DNA of 64,000 nucleotides from Ignavibacteriota bacterium (GTDB taxonomy: Bacteria > Bacteroidota > Ignavibacteria > Ignavibacteriales > Melioribacteraceae): the NCBI GenBank assembly GCA_002698995.1, contig PAAX01000035.1, forward strand, positions 112,390-176,389, written 5' to 3'. This document shows positions 1 through 7,052 of this stretch, piece after piece; position 1 is the stretch's first letter; each line of letters starts with the position of its first letter. Under the pieces are notes generated by a model. It searched no databases. It saw only the letters and a list, made by a program, of their open reading frames with translations, and was not told the origin of the DNA. The position numbers were made by a program, and so were the translations under genes.

Positions 1-170
1 TCATCCAAAACAATATCACTTTCAGATTGAATTTGATTGTTGATCTTTAAGCTGTATTCACCAATCAAACATTTTGCACAATGGACAGAAAGATCAATAT
101 CATTTACATATTTCAGCCACAAATATTTAAAAGGTGCATTTACATTTATTATTTTAATTACAGGAAACAT
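1..170 (-). CDS. Hypothetical protein, 3' end cut by window edge
   Basis: The reading frame starts at an ATG just inside the end of the neighbouring ParB-methyltransferase gene (17-base overlap) and stays open to the window edge, giving at least 56 residues beginning MFPVIKIINV. A strong ribosome binding site, AAGGAGAG, sits two bases before the ATG, which supports the start. The visible part has one CxxC pair (HCAKC) that could belong to a zinc site but no family I recognise. The overlap indicates it is the next gene in the leftward early operon of the element. Confidence 0.75.
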   Translation of the reverse strand, partial: MFPVIKIINVNAPFKYLWLKYVNDIDLSVHCAKCLIGEYSLKINNQIQSESDIVLD

Positions 171-1554
171 TTCTCTCCTTAACTCTTTTCAAAATTTCAT
201 TTACTAATTTTTCATGCTTATTATGTCTGTAGTTGTTTGGGTACTCAATATTGAATTCATTTGTTAAAGCAGTTAAATATTGTTCATCACTTAATCGAAT
301 TGGATTCTTACAAACAGCATAATGTTGTGAACTTCCTCTAGATACTGTAACATTCAGAAAATACTTTGTCAATAATTTTATTAATGATTCTTTTGAATGA
401 AATTTTTGTAACGTCCAAACACCTTCGCGGAATGTTGCTGAAAAATTATCCTTGTCTAGAAATTCTATTGATCTTCCTTTTTGAGTTGTTACACTTGCTC
501 TTACTTTAGATTCAGCAGATTCAAGAGTTCTAGTTGCCAGATATAAAACTCCATCCGGTTTCATTAAAGCATTGCAGCTTGTTAAAACAAAATCTTGATA
601 ATCGTTTGAAGTAATGGAATTTATCACACTATCCAAAACAACAACATCAAATAATCCGTTTAGTTTAACTTCATATTCAAGTTTCATTATTGAATTGAGA
701 ACAAATCCAATATCAATTTTACTTCTTGATTTAGCTCTAAAGAACGGTTCATAACCAAAAATCTTAAATCCTTTTTCTTTCAGATAATTTACATAAGCAA
801 ACTTTCCGGCTCCGAAGTCAACTATTCTCTTATCTCTTGAAATTCTTTCTAGAACAACTGTTTCGTAAAGACTTGAACGTAAAGCCTCACGATTATCCGA
901 CTTTACTCTGTTCATTTGACAGTGAAGCTGAACGTATGGTTTTATATTCAGAGCCTTGAAATTGTATTCACCATAGTCTAGACCCAAATAATGTAAAAGA
1001 TTGCTTCTGAGCTTACCGGAAAGCTTATAAACTAAAATTGGTTCTTTGTATGTCTTCATTGCCAAAGCATAATCGGAATTAAGAATAATATTTCCTTCAT
1101 CATCAGCAACAACGCTTCCCCAATTTCCATATCTTACATAAAGGTCTGCAATACTTTTAACAACCGCGGAATTTTTATTCTCTCCGCATTCGTATTGATC
1201 AGCCGGAACAAAGGAATATCCATAAGGAACTGAAGTAATATTTTTAATTATTACTCTTGATTTATTTGTTTCAATAGAGTTGTGAAACAAGTTGAATTTA
1301 ATTTCATCATGCAGAGAAATATTTTTTAACATAATAACCGGAGCTTCAGTAAAACCAATCTCTTTCATGGCTTTTATTCTTTGGTGGCCCGCAGTTAAAA
1401 CACCATTCCCATTTAGAATAATAGGTTTAATTATTCCAAACTTTTGAAGTGATTCCTTGAGACTTTCAAAAGAATCCGGATTAATAACACGCGGATTATA
1501 GTCAGCCGGTCTAAGTTCACTGATTTTATAATTCGGAATGAAGTTCATTTTCAC
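154..1554 (-). CDS. ParB-like domain fused to a SAM-dependent methyltransferase-like domain
   Basis: Residues about 8-75 form a ParB/Srx-type domain: RPADYNPR near 15 and GVLTAGHQRIKAM near 51-64 are the usual signatures. Residues about 240-345 look like a class I methyltransferase, with a glycine-rich SAM loop DFGAG (246-250), an acidic strand end YEP (268-270) and a VVVLDSV strand (304-310). There is no DPPY or NPPF motif, so it is not a standard adenine or N4-cytosine DNA methyltransferase; the substrate is unknown. ParB domains upstream of DNA methyltransferases are common in phage genomes. The listed start is a GTG; an ATG two codons later (1548) is equally plausible. It overlaps the second ParB gene by 29 bases, so the two are probably co-translated. 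Confidence 0.8.
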   Translation of the reverse strand: MKMNFIPNYKISELRPADYNPRVINPDSFESLKESLQKFGIIKPIILNGNGVLTAGHQRIKAMKEIGFTEAPVIMLKNISLHDEIKFNLFHNSIETNKSRVIIKNITSVPYGYSFVPADQYECGENKNSAVVKSIADLYVRYGNWGSVVADDEGNIILNSDYALAMKTYKEPILVYKLSGKLRSNLLHYLGLDYGEYNFKALNIKPYVQLHCQMNRVKSDNREALRSSLYETVVLERISRDKRIVDFGAGKFAYVNYLKEKGFKIFGYEPFFRAKSRSKIDIGFVLNSIMKLEYEVKLNGLFDVVVLDSVINSITSNDYQDFVLTSCNALMKPDGVLYLATRTLESAESKVRASVTTQKGRSIEFLDKDNFSATFREGVWTLQKFHSKESLIKLLTKYFLNVTVSRGSSQHYAVCKNPIRLSDEQYLTALTNEFNIEYPNNYRHNKHEKLVNEILKRVKERNVSCN

Positions 1555-2167
1555 CTATTAAAAATGTTACAAAACCGTAAGCTGTTTTTGTTGAGTTAAC
1601 AAACTCTTCATATTTGTTATTTAGTAGCTGTAATTCCGACTCTGTTAAATAAACAGTTACATCACCAAACTTTAATGTATGTCTGCTTTCTCGTGCGAGT
1701 TCGGATTTCTCTGATTCAATTTCAATTACTTCATTTGTAAGCTGTGGAAACTCAATTTCATCCAGTATTAAATCTGCTACTAGTTCCTGATCATTAAGTT
1801 GTATTTCCTGAAGAATTAATTCGGCATGCGTAGTGAACTCACCTTGAATCTTGGGATTATTGGCTGTTAAGTTTGCTGCTTTCTCAGTTAGTTCATCCCA
1901 ATCAACAAAACGAATTTTGAATATTTGTCTTCCCGGAGCTTCAATAAATCCTTCTTCATCATTAAGAGGAACAATTTGTAAATCACCGAATTTTTCTGTG
2001 ATTGCTTTTACTCTTTGATGTCCTGTAACTAAGTTTCCGGTTCGTTTATTAAAAACTATTCCGGAGAGATCCCCGAACTTTGTAATACTTTTTGTTAATC
2101 CCTTTAAAGCCTGATCAGATATTATTCTCGGGTTGTAATCTGCCGCTTTCAAATCTGTTAATTTCAT
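1526..2167 (-). CDS. ParB-like nuclease-domain protein
   Basis: A 213-residue protein whose first about 75 residues carry the ParB-domain signatures AADYNPR (8-14) and GNLVTGHQRVKAI (near 44-56), closely similar to those of the fusion protein downstream. The rest is acidic and contains FVDWDELTEKAANL, a segment typical of phage ParB proteins that precede methyltransferases. The ATG follows an AAAGGT ribosome binding site. Such proteins probably bind DNA or nucleotide and pair with modification enzymes; here the obvious partner is the overlapping downstream ParB-methyltransferase fusion. Two ParB domains in consecutive genes suggest a local duplication. Confidence 0.8.
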   Translation of the reverse strand: MKLTDLKAADYNPRIISDQALKGLTKSITKFGDLSGIVFNKRTGNLVTGHQRVKAITEKFGDLQIVPLNDEEGFIEAPGRQIFKIRFVDWDELTEKAANLTANNPKIQGEFTTHAELILQEIQLNDQELVADLILDEIEFPQLTNEVIEIESEKSELARESRHTLKFGDVTVYLTESELQLLNNKYEEFVNSTKTAYGFVTFLIGENELHSEL

Positions 2168-2405
2168 GATGTACCTTTATGTCAATAATTGCTTCAATTG
2201 ATTTTTCTGAAAGATTATGTTTTTCGGAAAGAGAAAATATTGCCTCTTTTCTTCCCATTGTTTCGCTTAAAAGTGCATACTCATAGATAATATCAAGATT
2301 TCGGCTTTTCTCTATTGTGGAAAGCCCCATCTCAACATGAGCATCAACGGTACGCTTTGCGATTCCGTAAAAAAGACTTAAGAATTTCAGCTGATATTTA
2401 TTCAT
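2115..2405 (-). CDS. Small helix-turn-helix-like phage protein
   Basis: A 96-residue protein I do not recognise. Its middle, GRKEAIFSLSEKHNLSEKSI, has the spacing of a helix-turn-helix and resembles the C-terminal part of Mor/SpoIIID-type DNA-binding proteins; this is inference. Its 3' end overlaps the ParB-like gene by 53 bases, an unusually long overlap but the frame is clean. Directly upstream lies an attC-like palindrome (2472-2528), so this gene would be the first one after that site. The ribosome binding site is weak. Confidence 0.6.
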   Translation of the reverse strand: MNKYQLKFLSLFYGIAKRTVDAHVEMGLSTIEKSRNLDIIYEYALLSETMGRKEAIFSLSEKHNLSEKSIEAIIDIKVHHEINRFESGRLQPENNI

Positions 2406-2471
2406 CTTGGTTTGATACTTAAAAAATTGATTTCTCTTTTTTTACCTAATATTTTTAAGGTAAGTTGTTTA

Positions 2472-2528
2472 GTATAACAGACAGTTGATCGAGGCACAAA
2501 AAACGTGCTCGATAACTGTACGTTATGC
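2472..2528. repeat. attC-like imperfect palindrome (site 1)
   Basis: The ends GTATAAC (2472-2478) and GTTATGC (2522-2528) pair with each other. Inside, a two-base unpaired spacer on each side (AG / AC) is followed by the arms ACAGTT-ATCGAG-CAC against GTG-CTCGAT-AACTGT, interrupted by two extra G bases (2487 and 2494) on one side only, and closed by an A-rich 7-base loop. Complementary outer boxes, an unpaired central spacer, one-sided extrahelical bases and a terminal loop are the defining layout of an integron attC site. The minus-strand gene ending at 2523 has its stop codon inside the outer box, as gene cassettes commonly do. No integron integrase is visible in the window. Confidence 0.6.
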
Positions 2529-2753
2529 AGAATTTTTGGCTGCACCGTGATTATGTAAAACTGAAATTGCACTTTTTGTGTTTTTAATATCTTCTTCTAA
2601 TTTCGTCGTGTCTGTTCTTACGTCTGCCATTGCCTTATTTGATTCGTGCGGTGCAACAATTCTATTCCACTCTTTTATTTCATTAAGTTTGTGTTGTAGT
2701 TCTGTAAGTTTTGACTCCAGCACAAATATTGGGTATTCTAATGTTGATTCCAT
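2523..2753 (-). CDS. Hypothetical cassette-like protein
   Basis: A 76-residue protein, not recognised. It is largely helical and probably coiled-coil (ESKLTELQHKLNEIKEW). I chose the ATG at 2753, because GGAAGGA lies about nine bases before it and an earlier in-frame ATG would run through the neighbouring palindrome. The gene lies exactly between two attC-like palindromes, starts about 30 bases after one and has its stop inside the other, which is the organisation of an integron gene cassette. The opposite-strand frame here is a shadow. Confidence 0.5.
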   Translation of the reverse strand: MESTLEYPIFVLESKLTELQHKLNEIKEWNRIVAPHESNKAMADVRTDTTKLEEDIKNTKSAISVLHNHGAAKNSA

Positions 2754-2780
2754 TTTTCTAATCCTTCCCGCCAAAAATCT

Positions 2781-2837
2781 GCATAACAAACGCATCAATT
2801 TGACCGATATTCATCGGTCTGCTTTGATGCGTTATGA
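2781..2837. repeat. attC-like imperfect palindrome (site 2)
   Basis: GCATAAC (2781-2787) pairs with GTTATGA (2831-2837) apart from the last base. Further in, GCATCAA (2792-2798) pairs with TTGATGC (2824-2830) and GACCGAT (2802-2808) pairs with ATCGGTC (2813-2819), leaving unpaired bases between the stems on one or both sides. The overall length, 57 bases, equals site 1, and both sites are followed by a related GTTAT-n-GA-TTTT-GGC stretch. It is less canonical than site 1 because the unpaired AAAC is on one side only. Confidence 0.5.
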
Positions 2838-2918
2838 GATTTTGGCTATTTAGTTTTAAGTTTTTCATTTTGTTATAGTCGGCAAATTATGCGCAACACC
2901 GTTATAAAGAATTTTGGG

Positions 2919-3107
2919 CTAACTTCTGTCCCAATTTTCTTTTATTTCGTTTAATGTTTGTTCATTACTAAATCGTTTAACAAAAGATTCAAATTCATCG
3001 TAGTCTTCAAATTTGATTACTGCATTTTCACCAAAAAATATATAAACACCTCTTTCAACAATGTCACCGTCTTTGTCATAAATATTTACTCCAAAACTTA
3101 TTTCCAT
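2919..3107 (-). CDS. Small hypothetical protein
   Basis: A 62-residue acidic protein, MEISFGVNIYDKDGDIVERG at its start, not recognised. The ATG is well placed after GGAGAA. The sequence just after its stop, GTTATAAAG read on the plus strand at 2901, repeats the short motif found at the edges of the two attC-like sites, so this may be another cassette whose own recombination site is degenerate; that is inference. The composition suggests a small beta-rich domain. Confidence 0.55.
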   Translation of the reverse strand: MEISFGVNIYDKDGDIVERGVYIFFGENAVIKFEDYDEFESFVKRFSNEQTLNEIKENWDRS

Positions 3108-3143
3108 CTTATTTTCTCCAATTCACTCTATTATTAAATTTTG

Positions 3144-3557
3144 TCATACCTCACAAATCTCAACACCAACCAAAGGCTTTTCCGAGTAATACTTATCAAT
3201 TCTTAAGCTCACAATTTGTTTATCATCCTCATAAGCAATTCCATTCAAACTGTCTGCAATTATCTTAGCAATGTTATCTAAGTCCGGTTTTTTTGTTGGT
3301 CTTATTGATCTGAAAAGTGCCAGTTTCTTTTTGTGTGCTGAATAACTTTTTGGAATAGATGTGTTAACAGTGATTCTCATTTCAATAGCACCCTTTAGTA
3401 AATCCAAACTTGGGTATTCACGTTTGAAAGAGAGCTTTACAAGGTTTTCATAACTTGCTGTTTTGTCCGGAGTGTAAGCCCCAGCAAAATCACCACGTCT
3501 AAAAAACTTCGGTCTTCCTTTTCCTCTCGCTTCACCCGGGATTTCAAATTTTATCAT
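3144..3557 (-). CDS. RusA-family Holliday junction resolvase
   Basis: A 137-residue protein of normal RusA length. It has the N-terminal IPGEARGKGRPKF block, the KPDLDN motif at 90-95 and EDDKQI at 110-115; the aspartates in these last two motifs are the metal-binding catalytic residues of the family. RusA proteins resolve Holliday junctions and are common in lambdoid-type phages, where they resolve recombination or replication intermediates. The start codon overlaps the stop of the ASCH gene (ATGA), so the pair is translationally coupled. In this element it would act with RecT and the SbcC-like ATPase. Confidence 0.9.
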   Translation of the reverse strand: MIKFEIPGEARGKGRPKFFRRGDFAGAYTPDKTASYENLVKLSFKREYPSLDLLKGAIEMRITVNTSIPKSYSAHKKKLALFRSIRPTKKPDLDNIAKIIADSLNGIAYEDDKQIVSLRIDKYYSEKPLVGVEICEV

Positions 3558-3928
3558 TGGTTAACCTCTGTATAATTAACTTCAAATAAACCTAGTTGCC
3601 CTTTAACGTCAAAAGGTTCAATTTCCTTTGCTGTTTCTAGTATCCAAGAGTAACCATGGTATAAGTCACATAGAGCAAATCCTTGGTGAAAATCTTTCAT
3701 TTTTGTACAATCTACAAGCTCTGCTACTCCCAAAGCTTTACCTATTAAAAACTGATGATCTTCAGGAAATAACGGCTTAAAATCTCTCATGGCTTTTCTA
3801 TCGATCGTTTTTGAAGAACAGATTAATAGTTTGCCTCTGTAATCAGTTTTCCAAGTTCTTGTTTCTATAGACTTAAAGCCCCAGATTATTAAATCAGCCC
3901 ACGGTTGTTTGATTGATAGAGCTTTCAT
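3554..3928 (-). CDS. ASCH-domain protein
   Basis: A 124-residue ASCH (PUA-like) domain protein. The N-terminal signature LSIKQPWADLIIWGFKSIE and the RTWKTDYRGKLLI block (about 24-36) are typical, and the C-terminus QLGLFEV closes the beta barrel. ASCH domains bind RNA or modified nucleotides, and a few members have RNase or cytidine-amidohydrolase activity; the specific role here cannot be read from sequence. The start follows GAGGG. It is co-transcribed with rusA-like and replication genes in the leftward operon. Confidence 0.85.
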   Translation of the reverse strand: MKALSIKQPWADLIIWGFKSIETRTWKTDYRGKLLICSSKTIDRKAMRDFKPLFPEDHQFLIGKALGVAELVDCTKMKDFHQGFALCDLYHGYSWILETAKEIEPFDVKGQLGLFEVNYTEVNQ

Positions 3929-4000
3929 AATTCCCTCAAATCATAATTCTTAATTGAAAATGCAAATTTTGTTTTGCGACATCTATTGCCACTTTAATTC

Positions 4001-5035
4001 CTATGATATTTTCATCGATAATGCAAGAGATTCAACTGTTCTGGTCTTGATTTCCGGTTGGTCTTTGGATTCATTTTCAAGTTCCGCAATCTTGGTTTCA
4101 GCCTTATCCAACTGGTTTGTATTGAGGAACTGAATAAGTCGGTCCTGTTCTAACGGAGTTAATAAATCCTTGATCTTTCTGAACCTAGACCAAAGCTCTT
4201 GGTATTTTTGGCTTATTATCTTGGCGTCTTTTTTCCGGTCTGATTCAGCTTCCTTCATTTCTAGCTGTTTTCGTTCTTTTTGTTCTAAATCAAACCTTTC
4301 CTTAAGCAGATTCTTAAAAATTCCCTTAACATAAGCGATATTCATTTTTTCAGAACCTTGTTCCATTGCCTTATGGAAGGAGTTTTTAACGTCCTCAATT
4401 CCATGATCTTCAATAAGTTTTTTAACCTCAAAAACTTCATGGGGAGAAGGATTTCTTCTCCAGTACATTATGAAAAGCTTAGCCGGTTCAGTTTCAAAAA
4501 CTTTTTCAAGAAAATTGTTGTCGGTTTCTTCCTCTTTAATATCCTTTACTTTACTTTTATTTACTTTACTTTGCTTTACTTTACTTTGTGTACTTTCTTC
4601 CAGTTTTAAGGGGGTTTCTTCCTCATTTATGTTTGTTTCTTCGGAAGAAACTAAATTAAATTCGGAATTTATTTCCGCAGATCGCTTTGATCTCTTAATA
4701 GCATTAAGCCATCTTTTCTGAATGCCCTTTGATGTCAAGATGCCAAACCTCTTAAATACAGATTCGTTAAAGAATCCACGTTTAAGCAACTCGGCAGTAA
4801 CTTCTTGAACAAAGGACGGTTTGAAATTCGAGAAACTCTTTTTTGTAAATAGCAGACAAATTTCATCGTTCCACTCACAATAGTAACCGTTTCTATAAAT
4901 CCAAGTAAGCAGTTTTACAACCACTAACTCACCCTTTTCACCAAATAGATTTTCGATAAAAAGAATTTTGGGATCGTCGAAAAAGTCAATGTCCAGTGGA
5001 AAATATTCCAAACCTTCTTTAACTGGTCTTGCCAT
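4001..5035 (-). CDS. DUF4373 / DnaD-like replication protein
   Basis: A 344-residue protein. The N-terminal about 115 residues (EGLEYFPLDIDFFDDPKI near 7-24, through FGILTSKGIQKRWL) match the Lin1244/Lin1753 (DUF4373) domain of phage replication proteins. The middle is a charged, low-complexity linker rich in QSKVK-type repeats, followed by a DnaD-like segment (FIMYWRRNPSPHEV to IAYVKGIFKNL) and a helical tail. Proteins with this layout are presumed to recruit the host helicase during phage or plasmid replication. The linker is encoded by three 15-bp DNA repeats reported separately. The next gene upstream ends four bases before this one starts. Confidence 0.8.
   Translation of the reverse strand: MARPVKEGLEYFPLDIDFFDDPKILFIENLFGEKGELVVVKLLTWIYRNGYYCEWNDEICLLFTKKSFSNFKPSFVQEVTAELLKRGFFNESVFKRFGILTSKGIQKRWLNAIKRSKRSAEINSEFNLVSSEETNINEEETPLKLEESTQSKVKQSKVNKSKVKDIKEEETDNNFLEKVFETEPAKLFIMYWRRNPSPHEVFEVKKLIEDHGIEDVKNSFHKAMEQGSEKMNIAYVKGIFKNLLKERFDLEQKERKQLEMKEAESDRKKDAKIISQKYQELWSRFRKIKDLLTPLEQDRLIQFLNTNQLDKAETKIAELENESKDQPEIKTRTVESLALSMKIS
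4545..4589. repeat. Three 15-bp direct repeats inside the replication gene
   Basis: The plus strand reads TTTACTTTACTTTTA, TTTACTTTACTTTGC, TTTACTTTACTTTGT without a gap, 13 of 15 positions being identical in all copies. On the coding strand they specify the five-residue repeats in the linker of the DnaD-like protein. Lambda-type phages carry their replication origin as iterons within the linker region of the O gene, so these repeats are a candidate origin; a simple-sequence expansion is the alternative. Confidence 0.6.
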
Positions 5036-5039
5036 AATT

Positions 5040-5312
5040 TCAATATCTCTTTTTAGGTCTATAAGTTGGTTTAAATGAAGGTAATCCTAATCCCTTCATA
5101 GTTTTTTCATACATACCGTCTATGTAGCTTAACATATTATCAGAAAATTTCTGTTTGGTTAAGTACATGTTTCTGAACTGATAAAAGGCTTCAACGTCCT
5201 TATCAGTTGCAGCTTTCTTAAAGGCTTGGAATTGAGAATCAATAAACTTGATCTGCTCAATTCCGCCTCTTTGTGAAAGTGCTTTATCAGAAGCAAATCC
5301 CGCACGTCCCAT
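5040..5312 (-). CDS. Hypothetical phage protein
   Basis: A 90-residue basic protein, mostly helical (IEQIKFIDSQFQAFKKAA), ending PTYRPKKRY. I do not recognise a family. It lies between the gene with a clamp-like motif and the replication protein, with one-base contact to the former and four bases to the latter, so it belongs to the same transcription unit and probably has a nucleic-acid-linked role; this last point is inference from position only. Confidence 0.65.
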   Translation of the reverse strand: MGRAGFASDKALSQRGGIEQIKFIDSQFQAFKKAATDKDVEAFYQFRNMYLTKQKFSDNMLSYIDGMYEKTMKGLGLPSFKPTYRPKKRY

Positions 5313-5818
5313 TAAGCTGCTTCCTCTTTGTTTTCTTGAAACATTTCAATCTGATTATCTTTCTCGTAATCAATAAATGTACAAGTTTCATATTGAACTT
5401 CTTTTAATAATGATAATAGATTAGCACTCATTAAATCTTTTTTAGCTTCATCAGTATTAGCTTTTCCGTCTTCCCATTTTATTGGAGTTTTTAAGATTAA
5501 ATTCTCATTGCTGCCTTTTAAGTAAAGTTCAGCAGTCATTTGAGCCCCCAAACCTTTATCTTGATGATATTTAAAGTCAACTTGCTTAACAGCAATAAAT
5601 TGGTTCTCTTCAAGGTTCAATTCTGCTATTAATAAAAATTCTTCTGCCAGCTCAAATAGTGAATTAATTAAATTCTTAGCCTCTGCTCTACTGGTTTTAA
5701 GCACCATTTCAGATTGAACAATGTTTGTATTAGGCACAAGTTTATCGAAAGTGATTTCCATTTTGGATTCACTAAACGAAATATCATTCCTTTTTACTTT
5801 TTTGATTCTGTAATTCAT
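5312..5818 (-). CDS. Hypothetical phage protein with clamp-binding-like tail
   Basis: A 168-residue acidic protein not assigned to a family. Residues near 155-160, QIEMFQ, resemble the Q-x-x-hydrophobic-F motif by which proteins bind the replication sliding clamp; such a motif at a flexible C-terminus is typical of clamp-interacting proteins, but here it is only a resemblance. The start is set by overlap with the previous gene, whose last codons cover the ATG (ATGA). Its place directly before the replication gene is consistent with a replication accessory role. Confidence 0.65.
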   Translation of the reverse strand: MNYRIKKVKRNDISFSESKMEITFDKLVPNTNIVQSEMVLKTSRAEAKNLINSLFELAEEFLLIAELNLEENQFIAVKQVDFKYHQDKGLGAQMTAELYLKGSNENLILKTPIKWEDGKANTDEAKKDLMSANLLSLLKEVQYETCTFIDYEKDNQIEMFQENKEEAA

Positions 5819-6171
5819 TTCTTCTCCTCTTTTTTTTCTCTTGCTATCAACATTGCATCAGCTATTTTATAACTTTCTCTTGCTACTCTCGACTCATAAG
5901 AAGTTATTGTTCTAAATCTTCTTTGACTATCCATATACGATATGGTGTAATACTGATTATTGGACTTTATGAGGCTGCCATTTCTATCTTCTTCTACATC
6001 TTCGTCTAAAATTGGGATATGATAATCTGGGTGCCCTAATATCGTTTGCATAGCTTTTGCAGCAAAGTAATCTCTTAAGTCCATTCCTTCGTTTGCATAA
6101 AAGTATTTTTCATTAGTATTTGGGTTCTCACCACTTCCAATGATTACTGGAAAGGCTTTTGGATTATTCAT
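5815..6171 (-). CDS. Hypothetical phage protein (ADAML-type)
   Basis: A 118-residue protein with the pattern GMDLRDYFAAKAM (29-41) and a C-terminal YKIADAMLIAREK. This combination is common in small uncharacterised phage proteins, usually located among early recombination or replication genes, but no function is established that I know of. It overlaps both neighbours by a few bases, indicating translational coupling. Confidence 0.7.
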   Translation of the reverse strand: MNNPKAFPVIIGSGENPNTNEKYFYANEGMDLRDYFAAKAMQTILGHPDYHIPILDEDVEEDRNGSLIKSNNQYYTISYMDSQRRFRTITSYESRVARESYKIADAMLIAREKKEEKK

Positions 6172-6346
6172 TGTTTATTTCCTCCACCATATAGTAAACT
6201 TCAACATCGCTTCGTTTTGCAAATCTCATCTGGAATTCTTTAATAGCTTTTTCAAATTCTCTTCCTTTGAGGTATTTATCCTCTTGTAGGTTTGCTCTTA
6301 GCTTTAGTTTATATCTACTATCCGGGTTAAATTTTGATTTTGCCAT
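6164..6346 (-). CDS. Small basic hypothetical protein
   Basis: A 60-residue protein rich in lysine and arginine at its N-terminus and acidic at its C-terminus. No family is recognised. It is packed between the metallo-hydrolase gene (one base apart) and the next small gene (8-base overlap), so it is translated from the same early transcript. Confidence 0.6.
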   Translation of the reverse strand: MAKSKFNPDSRYKLKLRANLQEDKYLKGREFEKAIKEFQMRFAKRSDVEVYYMVEEINNE

Positions 6347-6347
6347 A

Positions 6348-7049
6348 TCAACAAATAGTTACCGGAACTCCGGTTACTGTTTCAATTTCCTCTTTAAATT
6401 CATTTGCATTACTATTTGAATTACTTAAGTGCATAAGCATTATTCCTTTAAGTGCACTTAGATCGTTTGCCTCTAAAAACTTTATTACATTTTCCAGACT
6501 GAAATGAGAGCTGAGCAATCTTTTTCTTAGTGCTGGAATAAGATTTCCGGAGTGAATGTTTTTATCCAATAGTTTTTTACTGTAATTACATTCAACCATT
6601 ATGTAATTGAGAGAATTGAATTTATACTTGATGTAATAAGTATCTGTAGCGAAAAGAAGTTTTCCAAACTCCGGATGATAAATTAAATATCCCAATGGTT
6701 CTGCAGCATCATGCTGAATTTCAAAAGGAAGTATTATAAAATTTCCGGCTCTAAACTGTTTTTCACTTTGTACTTTATGAATTCTATGTCCTTCAACTCC
6801 TAAAGCTTTGAGAGTTCCAGCAGAGGAATAAATTTCAATTCCCGATTTTGCCAAGTCATTAACAGATTTCGAATGATCAGCATGTTCATGCGTAACCAAA
6901 CATCCAACCACATTAATTAAATTGTAGTTTAGAGCTTCAAAAATCCTTTTATAATGAACTCCGCATTCAAGAATTAAAACTTCTTTAGAAGTGTTAATCA
7001 AATAACAATTACCTGTACTGGAACTTCCCAAGACTTTAAGATCAAGCAT
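6348..7049 (-). CDS. Metallo-beta-lactamase-fold hydrolase
   Basis: A 233-residue MBL-fold protein. The metal-binding HxHxDH motif is present as THEHADH (about 53-59), preceded by the GSSSTGNCYLI strand typical of the YycJ/WalJ and phage MBL group, with further histidine and aspartate ligands in EIQHDAAE and LFATDTYY. Members of this group are nucleases or phosphodiesterases; a DNA exonuclease role alongside RecT would make sense, because no other partner exonuclease is visible in the operon. That role is inference. It lies three bases after the recT-like gene. Confidence 0.8.
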   Translation of the reverse strand: MLDLKVLGSSSTGNCYLINTSKEVLILECGVHYKRIFEALNYNLINVVGCLVTHEHADHSKSVNDLAKSGIEIYSSAGTLKALGVEGHRIHKVQSEKQFRAGNFIILPFEIQHDAAEPLGYLIYHPEFGKLLFATDTYYIKYKFNSLNYIMVECNYSKKLLDKNIHSGNLIPALRKRLLSSHFSLENVIKFLEANDLSALKGIMLMHLSNSNSNANEFKEEIETVTGVPVTIC

Positions 7050-7052
7050 TTC

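Noticed and set aside
2578..2853. Plus-strand frame of 91 residues
   Set aside because: It is the shadow of the cassette-like gene on the minus strand; it lacks a ribosome binding site and runs through an attC-like palindrome.
2758..2868. 36-codon minus-strand frame across attC-like site 2
   Set aside because: The frame is almost entirely the palindrome and would overlap the start of the next gene, so it is probably non-coding.
4358..4721. Plus-strand frames over the replication gene
   Set aside because: Low-complexity sequence from the reversed AT-rich linker repeats; no start signal.
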